Below, one piece after another: positions 8,263 to 15,628 of a stretch of DNA of 21,711 bases. Where the stretch lies: positions 1 to 21,711 of the IMG/VR virus record IMGVR_UViG_3300017743_000161. One strand, written 5' to 3'. The position numbers and the translations under genes were made by a program. Positions within the stretch are counted from its first letter, which is position 1. The number at the start of each line of letters is the position of its first letter. Source of the stretch: a virus. Under the pieces are notes generated by a model that had not been told where the DNA came from, ran no database searches, and saw only the letters and a program-made list of their open reading frames with translations.

Positions 8263-9080
8263 TATGAAAATATATTATTAATTCTTTGTCTAATTTGTGT
8301 CATTAAATCTTCTACTCCTCCAGCACCTGCCTGTAATGTCTCACCTGTCTTGTCAAAATATCTAAAGATAAAATCATCTTGATCAACATCGCCATCGCCA
8401 TCAGCATCTCCATCATCAGTGTAGTTAGGAGCATTATAAACATCCATAATACCATTATCTCCTCCAGAACCTGCGTTAATTGCGTTTTGACTTAATTCTG
8501 TACCACCATAAGCTCCTACATTTCCAAGTGATCTTTGTTCCATGTAATCTTTAAAACCATCTATTCCATAACCAAAAGGTTGTCCAGTTGTAGGATTTAT
8601 TTTTCCTCCAATACTATTTTTATTAAAAAAATTTATATTTGCTGGAGTTCCAAGTTTAAAAATATTTAAAAAACCAGGAAGTACTGTTTTTGGTTTATAA
8701 TCTTTTAGTTCATTTTGTAATTGTGTGTTTATTGCAAACTGAGAATTTGGTCCAACTTTAGTAAAATCTGGAGGTAGAGATAGAGTTAGTGGTTTATTTA
8801 ATGTAACAGGAACGCCTAACCCATATTGTTCTTTAACATCTAACTCTGTTACTACTGGGTCTGGTCCTGTATTAAAAGGATGGTTGTCTTCCGGGTTAGG
8901 ACCTGCTCCATCACCAGGAGCGTTATTATCTCCACCTGTAGGACCAGGGGATGAACCAGGTCCATCAAAACCACCTCCGCTACCATCATAATTACTTCTT
9001 CTATAACCTGGTCTTGATCCATCTTTAGATGGTTTAACTATGCTAAAACCTATATCTTGATTTATTTTTTTATCTATCAT
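8262..9080 (-). CDS. Gly/Pro-rich protein with dockerin/EF-hand-like calcium loop
   Basis: A 272-aa protein. Residues 17-28 read PSKDGSRPGYRR, a tag of the kind seen in several proteins of this operon. Residues 29-75 form a low-complexity Gly/Pro/Asp linker. A middle part (about 80-200) has short motifs such as PLTLSLPPDFTKVGPN. Near residues 218-240 an acidic run, DDGDADGDGDVDQDDFIF, has Asp at alternating positions followed by Gly, hydrophobic, acidic and aromatic residues, like a single dockerin or EF-hand calcium loop. The C-terminus is an amphipathic helix (VEDLMTQIRQRINNIF). A strong ribosome site (GGAGGAAG) precedes the ATG, which overlaps the 737-aa gene stop as TAATG. Probably a minor structural or tail-associated protein; calcium binding is inferred from one loop only. 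Confidence 0.78.
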   Translation of the reverse strand: MIDKKINQDIGFSIVKPSKDGSRPGYRRSNYDGSGGGFDGPGSSPGPTGGDNNAPGDGAGPNPEDNHPFNTGPDPVVTELDVKEQYGLGVPVTLNKPLTLSLPPDFTKVGPNSQFAINTQLQNELKDYKPKTVLPGFLNIFKLGTPANINFFNKNSIGGKINPTTGQPFGYGIDGFKDYMEQRSLGNVGAYGGTELSQNAINAGSGGDNGIMDVYNAPNYTDDGDADGDGDVDQDDFIFRYFDKTGETLQAGAGGVEDLMTQIRQRINNIFS

Positions 9081-11293
9081 TATCGTCTTCCTCCAGCATG
9101 TATATCTAACCTAAAAGTTCCTAATTTCCAACTAGTATCCACTGCTGTGTTAGATATTGTAAGAGCTATAGCTCTTGCTCTTGCACGTGTGTCTACTTTT
9201 GTTGTTGTAGATGATACAGTAAACGGACCTAACGATGAGCTAACTGCTGTGTCACTAGGATAATCTCTTAAATCTAATTGTATAATAGCATTTCCTTGTT
9301 GTGATATAAAGTCAGGAATAATTCTACTTACTCTCATAATGTTTTCACCATCACCTCTGAGGTCAGCCATGTTTGTAGCGGCCCCTCTTATAACTTTTTG
9401 TGTAATATCATAATCTCCAGACGTAATGTTTGCTGGAATTGCAACAGCAGCTGTTGCTGCTTCTTGTTGATTAACCCCTGTTTCATGTTCAAAGTATATT
9501 GTTATACCGTCTGTATTACCTCTTACATCAAACGATGCATCATCACCGGCATTATATTTAGTTGCATGAGGTAAACCAAATACTGCTGAGTCTTCCCAAG
9601 TTGTTCTAGGAAATAAACTATTTGCATTTGTAAACCATATAGGTCGTTTAGCAGTTGAATCTAGATAACTATATGTAACTGCTCTGTTAACATTGTTCGA
9701 TGCTGCTGTTGGATAGAACCAAGTAATCTCACCAAACAAGTTATTAATACCACAATAAACTAATTGATTAGATGAAGTATTAAGATCATCATAAACAAAA
9801 TCTTCAACCAAGCAATCCATAGATTCTAGTTTACCAGTGTATCTAAAGAAACCGTTATCAGACATCCAGTACGCAGCACCATCAACTTCAACAGCTGCAT
9901 TCTGTCCTATCAATCCACAGTTAGTACCTACCTGTTCAAAAGCAAATGTAAATGGTTGTCCAACAAAACGCATAGTAAATAAAGATGTATCAGACCAAAC
10001 ATAAATTGCATTCCTACCAAGTTTAGCTCCAATGATCCGTGATCCAGCGGCTAGTCTTTGTGTACCGGCAGTGTTTTCTGCTGTAGGTGTATAGTCATTA
10101 ATATTTTCTTGAGAAGAAAATCTTATAAACATATCATCTTGTGTTGCTTTGTTACCAATAGTTGTTTCTGTTCCAAAAAATACTAAGTGACGGTCAGGTG
10201 TAGAGACCAACATATCACGTGACGCTGTTGGTGCACCGGTTATAATAGTTGCACGTGTTGCTGTTGCATTTGTTGCATCACCATCCCACTCAAAACATTC
10301 ACCATTATGTATTAATGCTATTAATGTGCTTCCTAAATTATCCAATGCCCATAGACCAGGATCAATAACTTGGTCGGTGTTAGCTGCAGCTGAACCCCAT
10401 CCAGTAAAACCAGATGAATTAGTTACTGTTGCACCATTAGAATGAGTCGTAGCTGTAGTTCCTCTCGCTCCTCTTCCTATACCTGTAAGTTTATTTCCTG
10501 AAACACCTGTGTATGATATTTCTTCTGTGCCTATTAAGACATGGTTTGTACCTGTAGTTGGAAAACCTGTTGAATTAGTTAATGTAATTTCTGTAGCAGA
10601 ACCATTGTTTCCGCCTGACGTAGAAGAAATAGCACCATTTAAAGTATTGGTTAACGCTCCTAATAAATTACCACCCCACAATGCAATACCCCAACCAAAC
10701 GCACCAAGTTGTTCTGCTGGTCCTACATGATAGTATTGAAAAAATTTAACACTTCCAGATGTAGTGGCACCTGATCCTGTTTCATTATTATCCATTGTAA
10801 TAGTAATAGTAGTGTCACTTGGAACACTAGTTACCATATATTTTATGTCATCAAAATCTGTTGCCGTATAATTAGAATTAGTTGCAGTTGAAAAATTACT
10901 AAATAATATAATGTCTCCTGCTTTAAAACTATGTGGTGTTGGGAATGTAATTGTAACTGTGTTTGATCCATTAGTTGTAGTAAAACAATTTGATAAAGTT
11001 GTACCTGATGGATTAACTAAAGGGTGTATGTCATAATACACACCTCCAGAATAAACATATAAAATTCTGTTAGTTCCTATAACTGAAAATTTTGTAGAAT
11101 CTTTATTAACAAAATGATGCAAACCTCTTGTAGCACCTGTTAATTTATCTTGTCCTAATTGGTTCCAACCACCTATTTTCTCAGGTGTACCGTATCTAAA
11201 ACGCACGTTTTCTCCATCCGTCCACTGAGATTCAGCGCCGGTAGACGTAACTTGCTTATTAAACCCTGGTAAAAACCCTAATTTTTGTAACAT
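9080..11293 (-). CDS. P22 gp10-like stabilisation / tail-hub protein
   Basis: A 737-aa protein whose N-terminus, LGFLPGFNKQ...W.DGENVRFRYG.PEKIGGW, matches the conserved start of proteins annotated as packaged-DNA stabilisation proteins in marine phages (P22 gp10 type). In podoviruses this class closes the head-tail channel after packaging and helps form the tail hub. The body is beta-rich with many aromatic and Gly residues, as in beta-propeller-like tail proteins; GLIGQNAAVEVDGAAYWMS lies in the second half. Residues about 232-290 form an inserted module (ITLTNSTGFPTTG ... GTEEISYTG ... LTGIGRGARGTTATTH) also present in the 278-aa protein at 20786-21622. The gene is preceded by a 73-base gap with a candidate extended -10 promoter. 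Family assignment rests on remembered motifs; a T7 gp12-type tubular protein is the alternative. Confidence 0.8.
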   Translation of the reverse strand: MLQKLGFLPGFNKQVTSTGAESQWTDGENVRFRYGTPEKIGGWNQLGQDKLTGATRGLHHFVNKDSTKFSVIGTNRILYVYSGGVYYDIHPLVNPSGTTLSNCFTTTNGSNTVTITFPTPHSFKAGDIILFSNFSTATNSNYTATDFDDIKYMVTSVPSDTTITITMDNNETGSGATTSGSVKFFQYYHVGPAEQLGAFGWGIALWGGNLLGALTNTLNGAISSTSGGNNGSATEITLTNSTGFPTTGTNHVLIGTEEISYTGVSGNKLTGIGRGARGTTATTHSNGATVTNSSGFTGWGSAAANTDQVIDPGLWALDNLGSTLIALIHNGECFEWDGDATNATATRATIITGAPTASRDMLVSTPDRHLVFFGTETTIGNKATQDDMFIRFSSQENINDYTPTAENTAGTQRLAAGSRIIGAKLGRNAIYVWSDTSLFTMRFVGQPFTFAFEQVGTNCGLIGQNAAVEVDGAAYWMSDNGFFRYTGKLESMDCLVEDFVYDDLNTSSNQLVYCGINNLFGEITWFYPTAASNNVNRAVTYSYLDSTAKRPIWFTNANSLFPRTTWEDSAVFGLPHATKYNAGDDASFDVRGNTDGITIYFEHETGVNQQEAATAAVAIPANITSGDYDITQKVIRGAATNMADLRGDGENIMRVSRIIPDFISQQGNAIIQLDLRDYPSDTAVSSSLGPFTVSSTTTKVDTRARARAIALTISNTAVDTSWKLGTFRLDIHAGGRR

Positions 11294-11314
11294 ATAAAAA
11301 CCTGTTTATTAGGT

Positions 11315-11341
11315 AGTATATCAGATTTATGTTGAATTCAA
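11315..11341 (-). promoter_or_regulatory. Candidate extended -10 promoter for the stabilisation-protein gene
   Basis: In the 73-base gap before the 737-aa gene, the minus strand reads TGATATACT, an extended -10 (TG-n-TATACT, minus-strand match at 11315-11323). TTGAAT lies 15 bases upstream (11336-11341), a short spacer that an extended -10 can tolerate. Transcription would begin about 15 bases before the ATG at 11293. The region is very AT-rich, so a chance match is quite possible. Confidence 0.35.
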
Positions 11342-11366
11342 ATGTTTTAGTAAGCTATGTACTGTA

Positions 11367-11948
11367 CTATAAAGTAGGCCATTCACCTAAAGGTCTAGAA
11401 GAAACATTGTCTGCACCTCTTGTGTAAGTAAATAAAGCTTCTATTGCTTCAATTGTAGTTGCATTATCTATCGCTGTTTCTATTTCGTTAGATTTAGTTC
11501 TAACTGCTGTTCTAAAAGTTGAAACATTTGCTGGAATTGCAGTTGCTGACTCAGCGTGTCTTACAACATACCAATCTGTAGATTGTAATAATCCTAATGC
11601 TTCAGCTTTGATTTGATTTTTTTCATTTGTTTTAACACCTGAATTAATTATTTGAACACCATCGCTATCTAATATAGCATTACCTTCTTGGTCAACTGCA
11701 TTAACATCATCAATTGTTTTACCTACTGCTGCAGCATAACTTGCTGTCACTACATCGTTAGCGAAAGTAAAACTTTCTGCGCCATTGATATAAAACCTGT
11801 TGTCTTTTAAATTTGTGCTGTCATATACTATTTCGTATATTCCGTTAGCTACAAGTTGTTCTGCACTCCAAGATGGTGCTGCATTATTAAAAGAAGCCAA
11901 GCTTGAATTAACTTTAACTATTGTGTTATTTTCTACTTTTGCGTACAT
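11367..11948 (-). CDS. Putative tail-fibre assembly / chaperone-like protein
   Basis: A 193-aa protein. It opens MYAKVENNTIVKVNSSL, the way many phage tail-fibre assembly proteins begin (short N-terminal hairpin containing -YAKIxNNxIV-). The C-terminal half, about residues 110-175, has IKAEALGLLQSTDWYVVRHAE followed by FRTAVRTKSNEIETAI, resembling the LL-x-SDW-TQ...YR-x-LR helical pattern of the XkdW/DUF4376-type chaperone domain. It lies directly after the fibre block, where such helpers normally sit. It has its own strong ribosome site (AAGGAGAAT) after a 55-base gap. Proposed role is folding or attaching the fibre proteins encoded upstream. An alternative is a small structural fibre tip with a built-in chaperone domain. 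Confidence 0.68.
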   Translation of the reverse strand: MYAKVENNTIVKVNSSLASFNNAAPSWSAEQLVANGIYEIVYDSTNLKDNRFYINGAESFTFANDVVTASYAAAVGKTIDDVNAVDQEGNAILDSDGVQIINSGVKTNEKNQIKAEALGLLQSTDWYVVRHAESATAIPANVSTFRTAVRTKSNEIETAIDNATTIEAIEALFTYTRGADNVSSRPLGEWPTL

Positions 11949-12003
11949 AATATTCTCCTTATAAGTTATTTATATATAGTTGTCTACAGATTAAATTCAT
12001 TAA

Positions 12004-13083
12004 TTATCTAGCAGTTGTAGGCACAAAATTACTACCTACTAATGGATTTTCGGCAAAAGCCATGTAAATCATATCTGCTCCACTTGCATTGTGACCAGTT
12101 CCTGAACTTGTTATTTTAAAACCATTTGAAACAAAATCAAAACTATCGTAACTATCTTCTTCTCCATTTGTATTTGCAAATAATTTTTTATTAACAACAT
12201 TTGATGGATTTCTTACATCATCACATATTAACCAATCACTTGTGCCATTAATTCGTTTTACCATAACAAAAGCAGGTTTAAATCCGGTATTAACAAATGG
12301 GCCATTTGTACTTGCATTACCAGTATAAGAACCAAATTTGCTGTAACCTTGTTTTTGTGCGAAACAGTAAGCAACTAAATTACTTCCATCTAGATTGGTT
12401 CCTTCATAATCTCCTACACTAAATACAGTTGAGTTTATAGTAACACTTGAGTTACCCCAAACATTTGTATCATTAGCTTTTGCTGCTGTTGTGTTTAAAT
12501 ATACTACTCCAGGAGCTGCTTGAGATGTAAAAGAATCTTTATGATAAACAGACCAGTTCCAAGCAGCACTTCTATTTTTAACAATAATTGCATCAGGTGT
12601 AGCTGATAAATTATGAGGAATTGTATGTCCTGCTGTTCCATTACCTCCATAACCAATAATTGAAAAACCTGCTGCAGTATTTACTGAACCTGTATAACTT
12701 TTGCTAGTACCACTACCTGTAGTATTACCAGATACAGCACTACCCGCTTTCCAGTTCCAAGCAACATAGGTTTTTCCATCTTGGTTGTTTGAGTTTGCAT
12801 TTGGGCCTGCTGTATCAGCACCTAACACAAATCCATCAGCATTAGTAGATGTAACTGTATCAGTATTTGTAATTTCAGCAGAAGTTGAATTTGATATTAA
12901 TTGTTTTAACATTCCTGAAACTGAATTGTGTAATGAATGATCGTAACCTGCATCTCCTCTTTGTTTAACCCATATAAAATCTGGTTGATTTCCTACACCA
13001 GAAATTGTTTGTCCACCTGCAGTACCTGTGTAAGTAACTGTATTAAAATAATCTGATGGTTTGTCTATTGTTGAATAACTCAT
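12004..13083 (-). CDS. Tail-fibre protein of three related modules (second copy)
   Basis: A 359-aa protein made of three versions of one module of roughly 110 residues, of the type catalogued as DUF7483 in marine phage fibres. Each has a Y-TG-x-(G/N) strand, a GF-x-PDF-x-(W/V)-x-K start, an NT-x-x-E region and a DGF or NGF turn: near 1-113 (from YFNTVTYTG), 130-243 (GFSIIGYGG) and 250-350 (FGSYTGN). Each module ends in an AWNW, AYCFA or YMAFAE motif. It is a clear paralogue of the 347-aa protein at 14585-15628, with the identical run AYCFAQKQGYSKFGSY and the same C-terminal -TAR ending. Four bases separate its ATG from the preceding fibre stop, so the two are coupled. Likely part of the adhesin that touches the host surface; exact receptor unknown. 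Confidence 0.82.
   Translation of the reverse strand: MSYSTIDKPSDYFNTVTYTGTAGGQTISGVGNQPDFIWVKQRGDAGYDHSLHNSVSGMLKQLISNSTSAEITNTDTVTSTNADGFVLGADTAGPNANSNNQDGKTYVAWNWKAGSAVSGNTTGSGTSKSYTGSVNTAAGFSIIGYGGNGTAGHTIPHNLSATPDAIIVKNRSAAWNWSVYHKDSFTSQAAPGVVYLNTTAAKANDTNVWGNSSVTINSTVFSVGDYEGTNLDGSNLVAYCFAQKQGYSKFGSYTGNASTNGPFVNTGFKPAFVMVKRINGTSDWLICDDVRNPSNVVNKKLFANTNGEEDSYDSFDFVSNGFKITSSGTGHNASGADMIYMAFAENPLVGSNFVPTTAR
12325..12374. repeat. 50-base perfect direct repeat, copy 1
   Basis: This 50-base segment is identical to 14918-14967, in the paralogous gene 2593 bases away. It encodes AYCFAQKQGYSKFGSY at the join between the second and third modules. Flanking sequence diverges immediately on both sides, so identity at every codon third position across 16 codons is notable. 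Confidence 0.95.
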
Positions 13084-13087
13084 AATT

Positions 13088-14557
13088 CTATCCTATTAAA
13101 TTTAAATTTTTTGTACATAAACTATAAAAACCTTCGGGAACTGCATATTCAAAATTACCTAGTCCACTAGAATCTACGTTTCCTGATGAGATTGCGTAAG
13201 TTGGAGATCCAAAATTAAAATCAAAACTTCCTTGATTTAAACCAGCTGAGTTTATGTATTGATTATTAGTGTATAAAAGTTGACTATCTGTCGTAGTATT
13301 TATCAAAACACCATTTTTATAAAACACTACAGAACCATTTTGTGCATTAAAGGTAATACCAATAATATCATTTGTTGTAAAAGTTGCTACACCAGAAGTG
13401 TTACCCTGACCAGATAAACCTTCTCTGTAAATGTATCCAGTACTAGAATATACAATTCTACCTGCATCTACAGCACTATGAACACCACCATCTACACTTG
13501 CTAAAGTTATTCCAATAGTAGCATAAGTAGTTGCTCCAGTGCATTTTGCTTCCCAATACCATTTACCGTTTGCAAAAGCCATGTTTCCAAGAACACTGTT
13601 GTCTGTATTACCGTTTGATGCTGAAAGATTACCGTTTGATAAAGCTATATTAGAACCTTTTGATAATGCGTTTAAGTTTGCAAAATTATTTGTGCAACTA
13701 TCAATAGATTGATCTATGCTTGTTAAATTATTAACCGTGTAGTTATTTCCATTACCTGATACATCTGTTCCTAAAGCACCACTATTTTGAAAATTTAAAT
13801 AAAATCCATTGTTGCCAAATGTTAAACCTGTAACAATTTTAGGAACCCAAATTCCTGTTTGAGAATCAAATTCTCCAAATGATGACGAGTCTAATGCTTG
13901 ACCATCTGCATAAACTACTTCTGCTAGATAACCACTATAATAAGCTGATGTTCCTACTGCACCAACACTATGAACAGTACCTGAAGCAATACCAATTGGT
14001 GTTAAATCATCATTTTGAGGGGGATAACTTGCTGTAGCAAAAGAAGTTTCTCTTACACCATTAACATACATCCTTACTCTGTCTGATGCTGTGCTATCTG
14101 TTGTGTTAACCATTACTACGATATTGTACCACGCACTCGTGTCACGAAAAACCCTATTTGTTTTGACTGAAGTAGTACCACCTGAACTTGGAAATGAAAA
14201 AAATTCTAATTGATCTGATGCACCAAAACGAATCATATCTGTTTGGTATCCATCTGATGCTCTAGAAGCTGAAAATACTTCTTGAATTACACCTAATGTT
14301 GATCTTTTTAACCAAGCTGATACTGTTAATATTTTTTTTGAACTAGCTGTTGTAGAATATGTTTTTGTTAAATAATCTGAACTTGCAGTGTTAAACCTAC
14401 ATGAGTTATCAACTTGAAAATTATTTAAAACTACTGGCCATGTTCCTTGTCTTTTGTAATTTATTGCATCGGATAATTTCCATACTCCAGAAGCTGATCC
14501 GAAAGCTCCCGTGGGTATATTATTTGGTCCTATTATTCCGCCGTTTTGTTTTGACAT
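13088..14557 (-). CDS. LamG + SPRY-like tail-fibre adhesin (second copy)
   Basis: A 489-aa protein starting MSKQNGGIIGPNNIPTG. Residues about 45-235 form a LamG / concanavalin-like jelly-roll: CRFNTASSDYLTK, a VSAWLKR strand, the WYNIVVMVNT core strand, then RVRMYVNGVRETSF and a YLAEVVYADGQALD strand. Residues about 285-460 look like an SPRY-type beta sandwich: LSNGNLSAS, GKWYWEAK, TIGITLA, and DIIGITFNAQNGSVVFYKNG. Both folds are common carbohydrate- or protein-binding modules, so a receptor-binding fibre role is likely. The C-terminus (EYAVPEGFYSLCTKNL) is conserved with the 494-aa paralogue at 15628-17112. It is followed at once by the 359-aa fibre gene. A weak ribosome site (AAGG) precedes the ATG. 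Confidence 0.84.
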   Translation of the reverse strand: MSKQNGGIIGPNNIPTGAFGSASGVWKLSDAINYKRQGTWPVVLNNFQVDNSCRFNTASSDYLTKTYSTTASSKKILTVSAWLKRSTLGVIQEVFSASRASDGYQTDMIRFGASDQLEFFSFPSSGGTTSVKTNRVFRDTSAWYNIVVMVNTTDSTASDRVRMYVNGVRETSFATASYPPQNDDLTPIGIASGTVHSVGAVGTSAYYSGYLAEVVYADGQALDSSSFGEFDSQTGIWVPKIVTGLTFGNNGFYLNFQNSGALGTDVSGNGNNYTVNNLTSIDQSIDSCTNNFANLNALSKGSNIALSNGNLSASNGNTDNSVLGNMAFANGKWYWEAKCTGATTYATIGITLASVDGGVHSAVDAGRIVYSSTGYIYREGLSGQGNTSGVATFTTNDIIGITFNAQNGSVVFYKNGVLINTTTDSQLLYTNNQYINSAGLNQGSFDFNFGSPTYAISSGNVDSSGLGNFEYAVPEGFYSLCTKNLNLIG

Positions 14558-14584
14558 AATTTTTTATACCTTATTTCCCATAAT

Positions 14585-15628
14585 TTATCTAGCCGTAACA
14601 GGGGTTCCCGTACTTGATGTAAATGGAAATTCTGCAAACGCCATGTAGATGTAGTTTCCACTCGAAGCATTATAAGAAGAATTGTCTGATCTTAATTTCA
14701 TGCCATTAGATAATAAATCTATATTTAAAGACGATGATGTGGTTTCTGCACCATTTGTATTTGCATAAAGTGAAGCGTCATTACCATAAGTTGCATTAAA
14801 ATCTCTTTTTGTATCATTAATTCCCCAATTTCCTGTGCCACCTGTTTTTTTAACCATAACAAAAGCTGGAGCAAATCCTGTATAAACAAATACACCATCA
14901 GAAGAACCATTACCAAGATAAGAACCAAATTTGCTGTAACCTTGTTTTTGTGCGAAACAGTAAGCAATCATTGTTCCTGAAGAGTTTGTGTCTCCATTAG
15001 TTCCTACTGTAAAAAGTGTTGATGAAGGAGTAGTGTCATTCCAGTATGTAGTGCTAGTGTCAAATGCTTGAGTATCATTTAAAGCCATAACGCCTGTGTT
15101 ACCTAAAGACGAATGATACACACCCCAATATCGTCCAGAGTTAGTTCTTGCTTTTGTAATTATAACATTTGGTGCAACTCCTAATCCATGTCCGATTGTG
15201 GCACCAGCACTTCCTGTACCTGTATAAGACACAATACTAAATCCTGCTGTTGTGTTTACTGAAACTGTAGAATTTATAGAACCTGCTGTATTAGATGAAC
15301 CTGTACCATTTGCTAACCAGTTCCATGCTGCAAATGTAGCACTATTATCATTAACATTTCCATTAGAACCTACTGCAAATCCATCAGCATCAAAACTTGT
15401 AACCCCGGTAGCATCTGTAACTTCTATATCATTAGTATTTGCGTGCAAATGTTTAGTAGAACCTCTTACGGCATCTTGGTTCATATGGTTTCCTGTAGCA
15501 CTTCTTTTTTTTATCCAAGAATAATCTGGTTGAAATCCAACTCCAGTGATAGATTGTGTAGAACCATTACCTGTATATAATACTGTATTAAAATAAGTTT
15601 CTCCCTTATTGATAGTTGTATAAGCCAT
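14585..15628 (-). CDS. Tail-fibre protein of three related modules (first copy)
   Basis: A 347-aa protein composed of three versions of the DUF7483-type module, near residues 1-107, 125-235 and 240-340. Recognisable elements are YFNTVLYTGNG / GFSIVSYTGTG / FGSYLGNG at the starts, GFQPDYSWIKKR and GFAPAFVMVKK in the strands, and AAWNW / AYCFA / YMAFAEFPF at the ends. It has the same architecture as the 359-aa protein at 12004-13083, sharing AYCFAQKQGYSKFGSY and the -TAR C-terminus, but the second module differs substantially. Its ATG overlaps the stop of the 494-aa fibre gene (TAATG), with a GGAG ribosome site inside that gene. Probably assembles with that protein on the tail fibre; the partnership is inferred from coupling and from the cassette being duplicated as a pair. 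Confidence 0.82.
   Translation of the reverse strand: MAYTTINKGETYFNTVLYTGNGSTQSITGVGFQPDYSWIKKRSATGNHMNQDAVRGSTKHLHANTNDIEVTDATGVTSFDADGFAVGSNGNVNDNSATFAAWNWLANGTGSSNTAGSINSTVSVNTTAGFSIVSYTGTGSAGATIGHGLGVAPNVIITKARTNSGRYWGVYHSSLGNTGVMALNDTQAFDTSTTYWNDTTPSSTLFTVGTNGDTNSSGTMIAYCFAQKQGYSKFGSYLGNGSSDGVFVYTGFAPAFVMVKKTGGTGNWGINDTKRDFNATYGNDASLYANTNGAETTSSSLNIDLLSNGMKLRSDNSSYNASSGNYIYMAFAEFPFTSSTGTPVTAR
14918..14967. repeat. 50-base perfect direct repeat, copy 2
   Basis: Identical to 12325-12374. It lies at the same position in the paralogous fibre gene, at the boundary between module two and module three. Perfect identity in otherwise diverged genes could come from recent gene conversion or serve as a recombination site. 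Confidence 0.95.

Noticed and set aside
11342-11369. Short inverted repeat GTAC-n-GTAC after the 193-aa stop as a terminator
   Set aside because: The stem is only four base pairs, AT-rich and has no run of T after it.
11949-12003. Possible promoter TAGACA-17-TATAAG before the 193-aa gene
   Set aside because: The -10 would overlap the ribosome site and start transcription almost at the ATG, so the strong Shine-Dalgarno sequence would be outside the message. Likely chance in AT-rich DNA.
14725-14967. Second minus-strand frame inside the 347-aa fibre gene
   Set aside because: It is contained in a well-supported gene in another frame and its composition (Leu/Met/Gln runs) looks like frame-shifted translation. 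Its start merely falls at the edge of the 50-base repeat.
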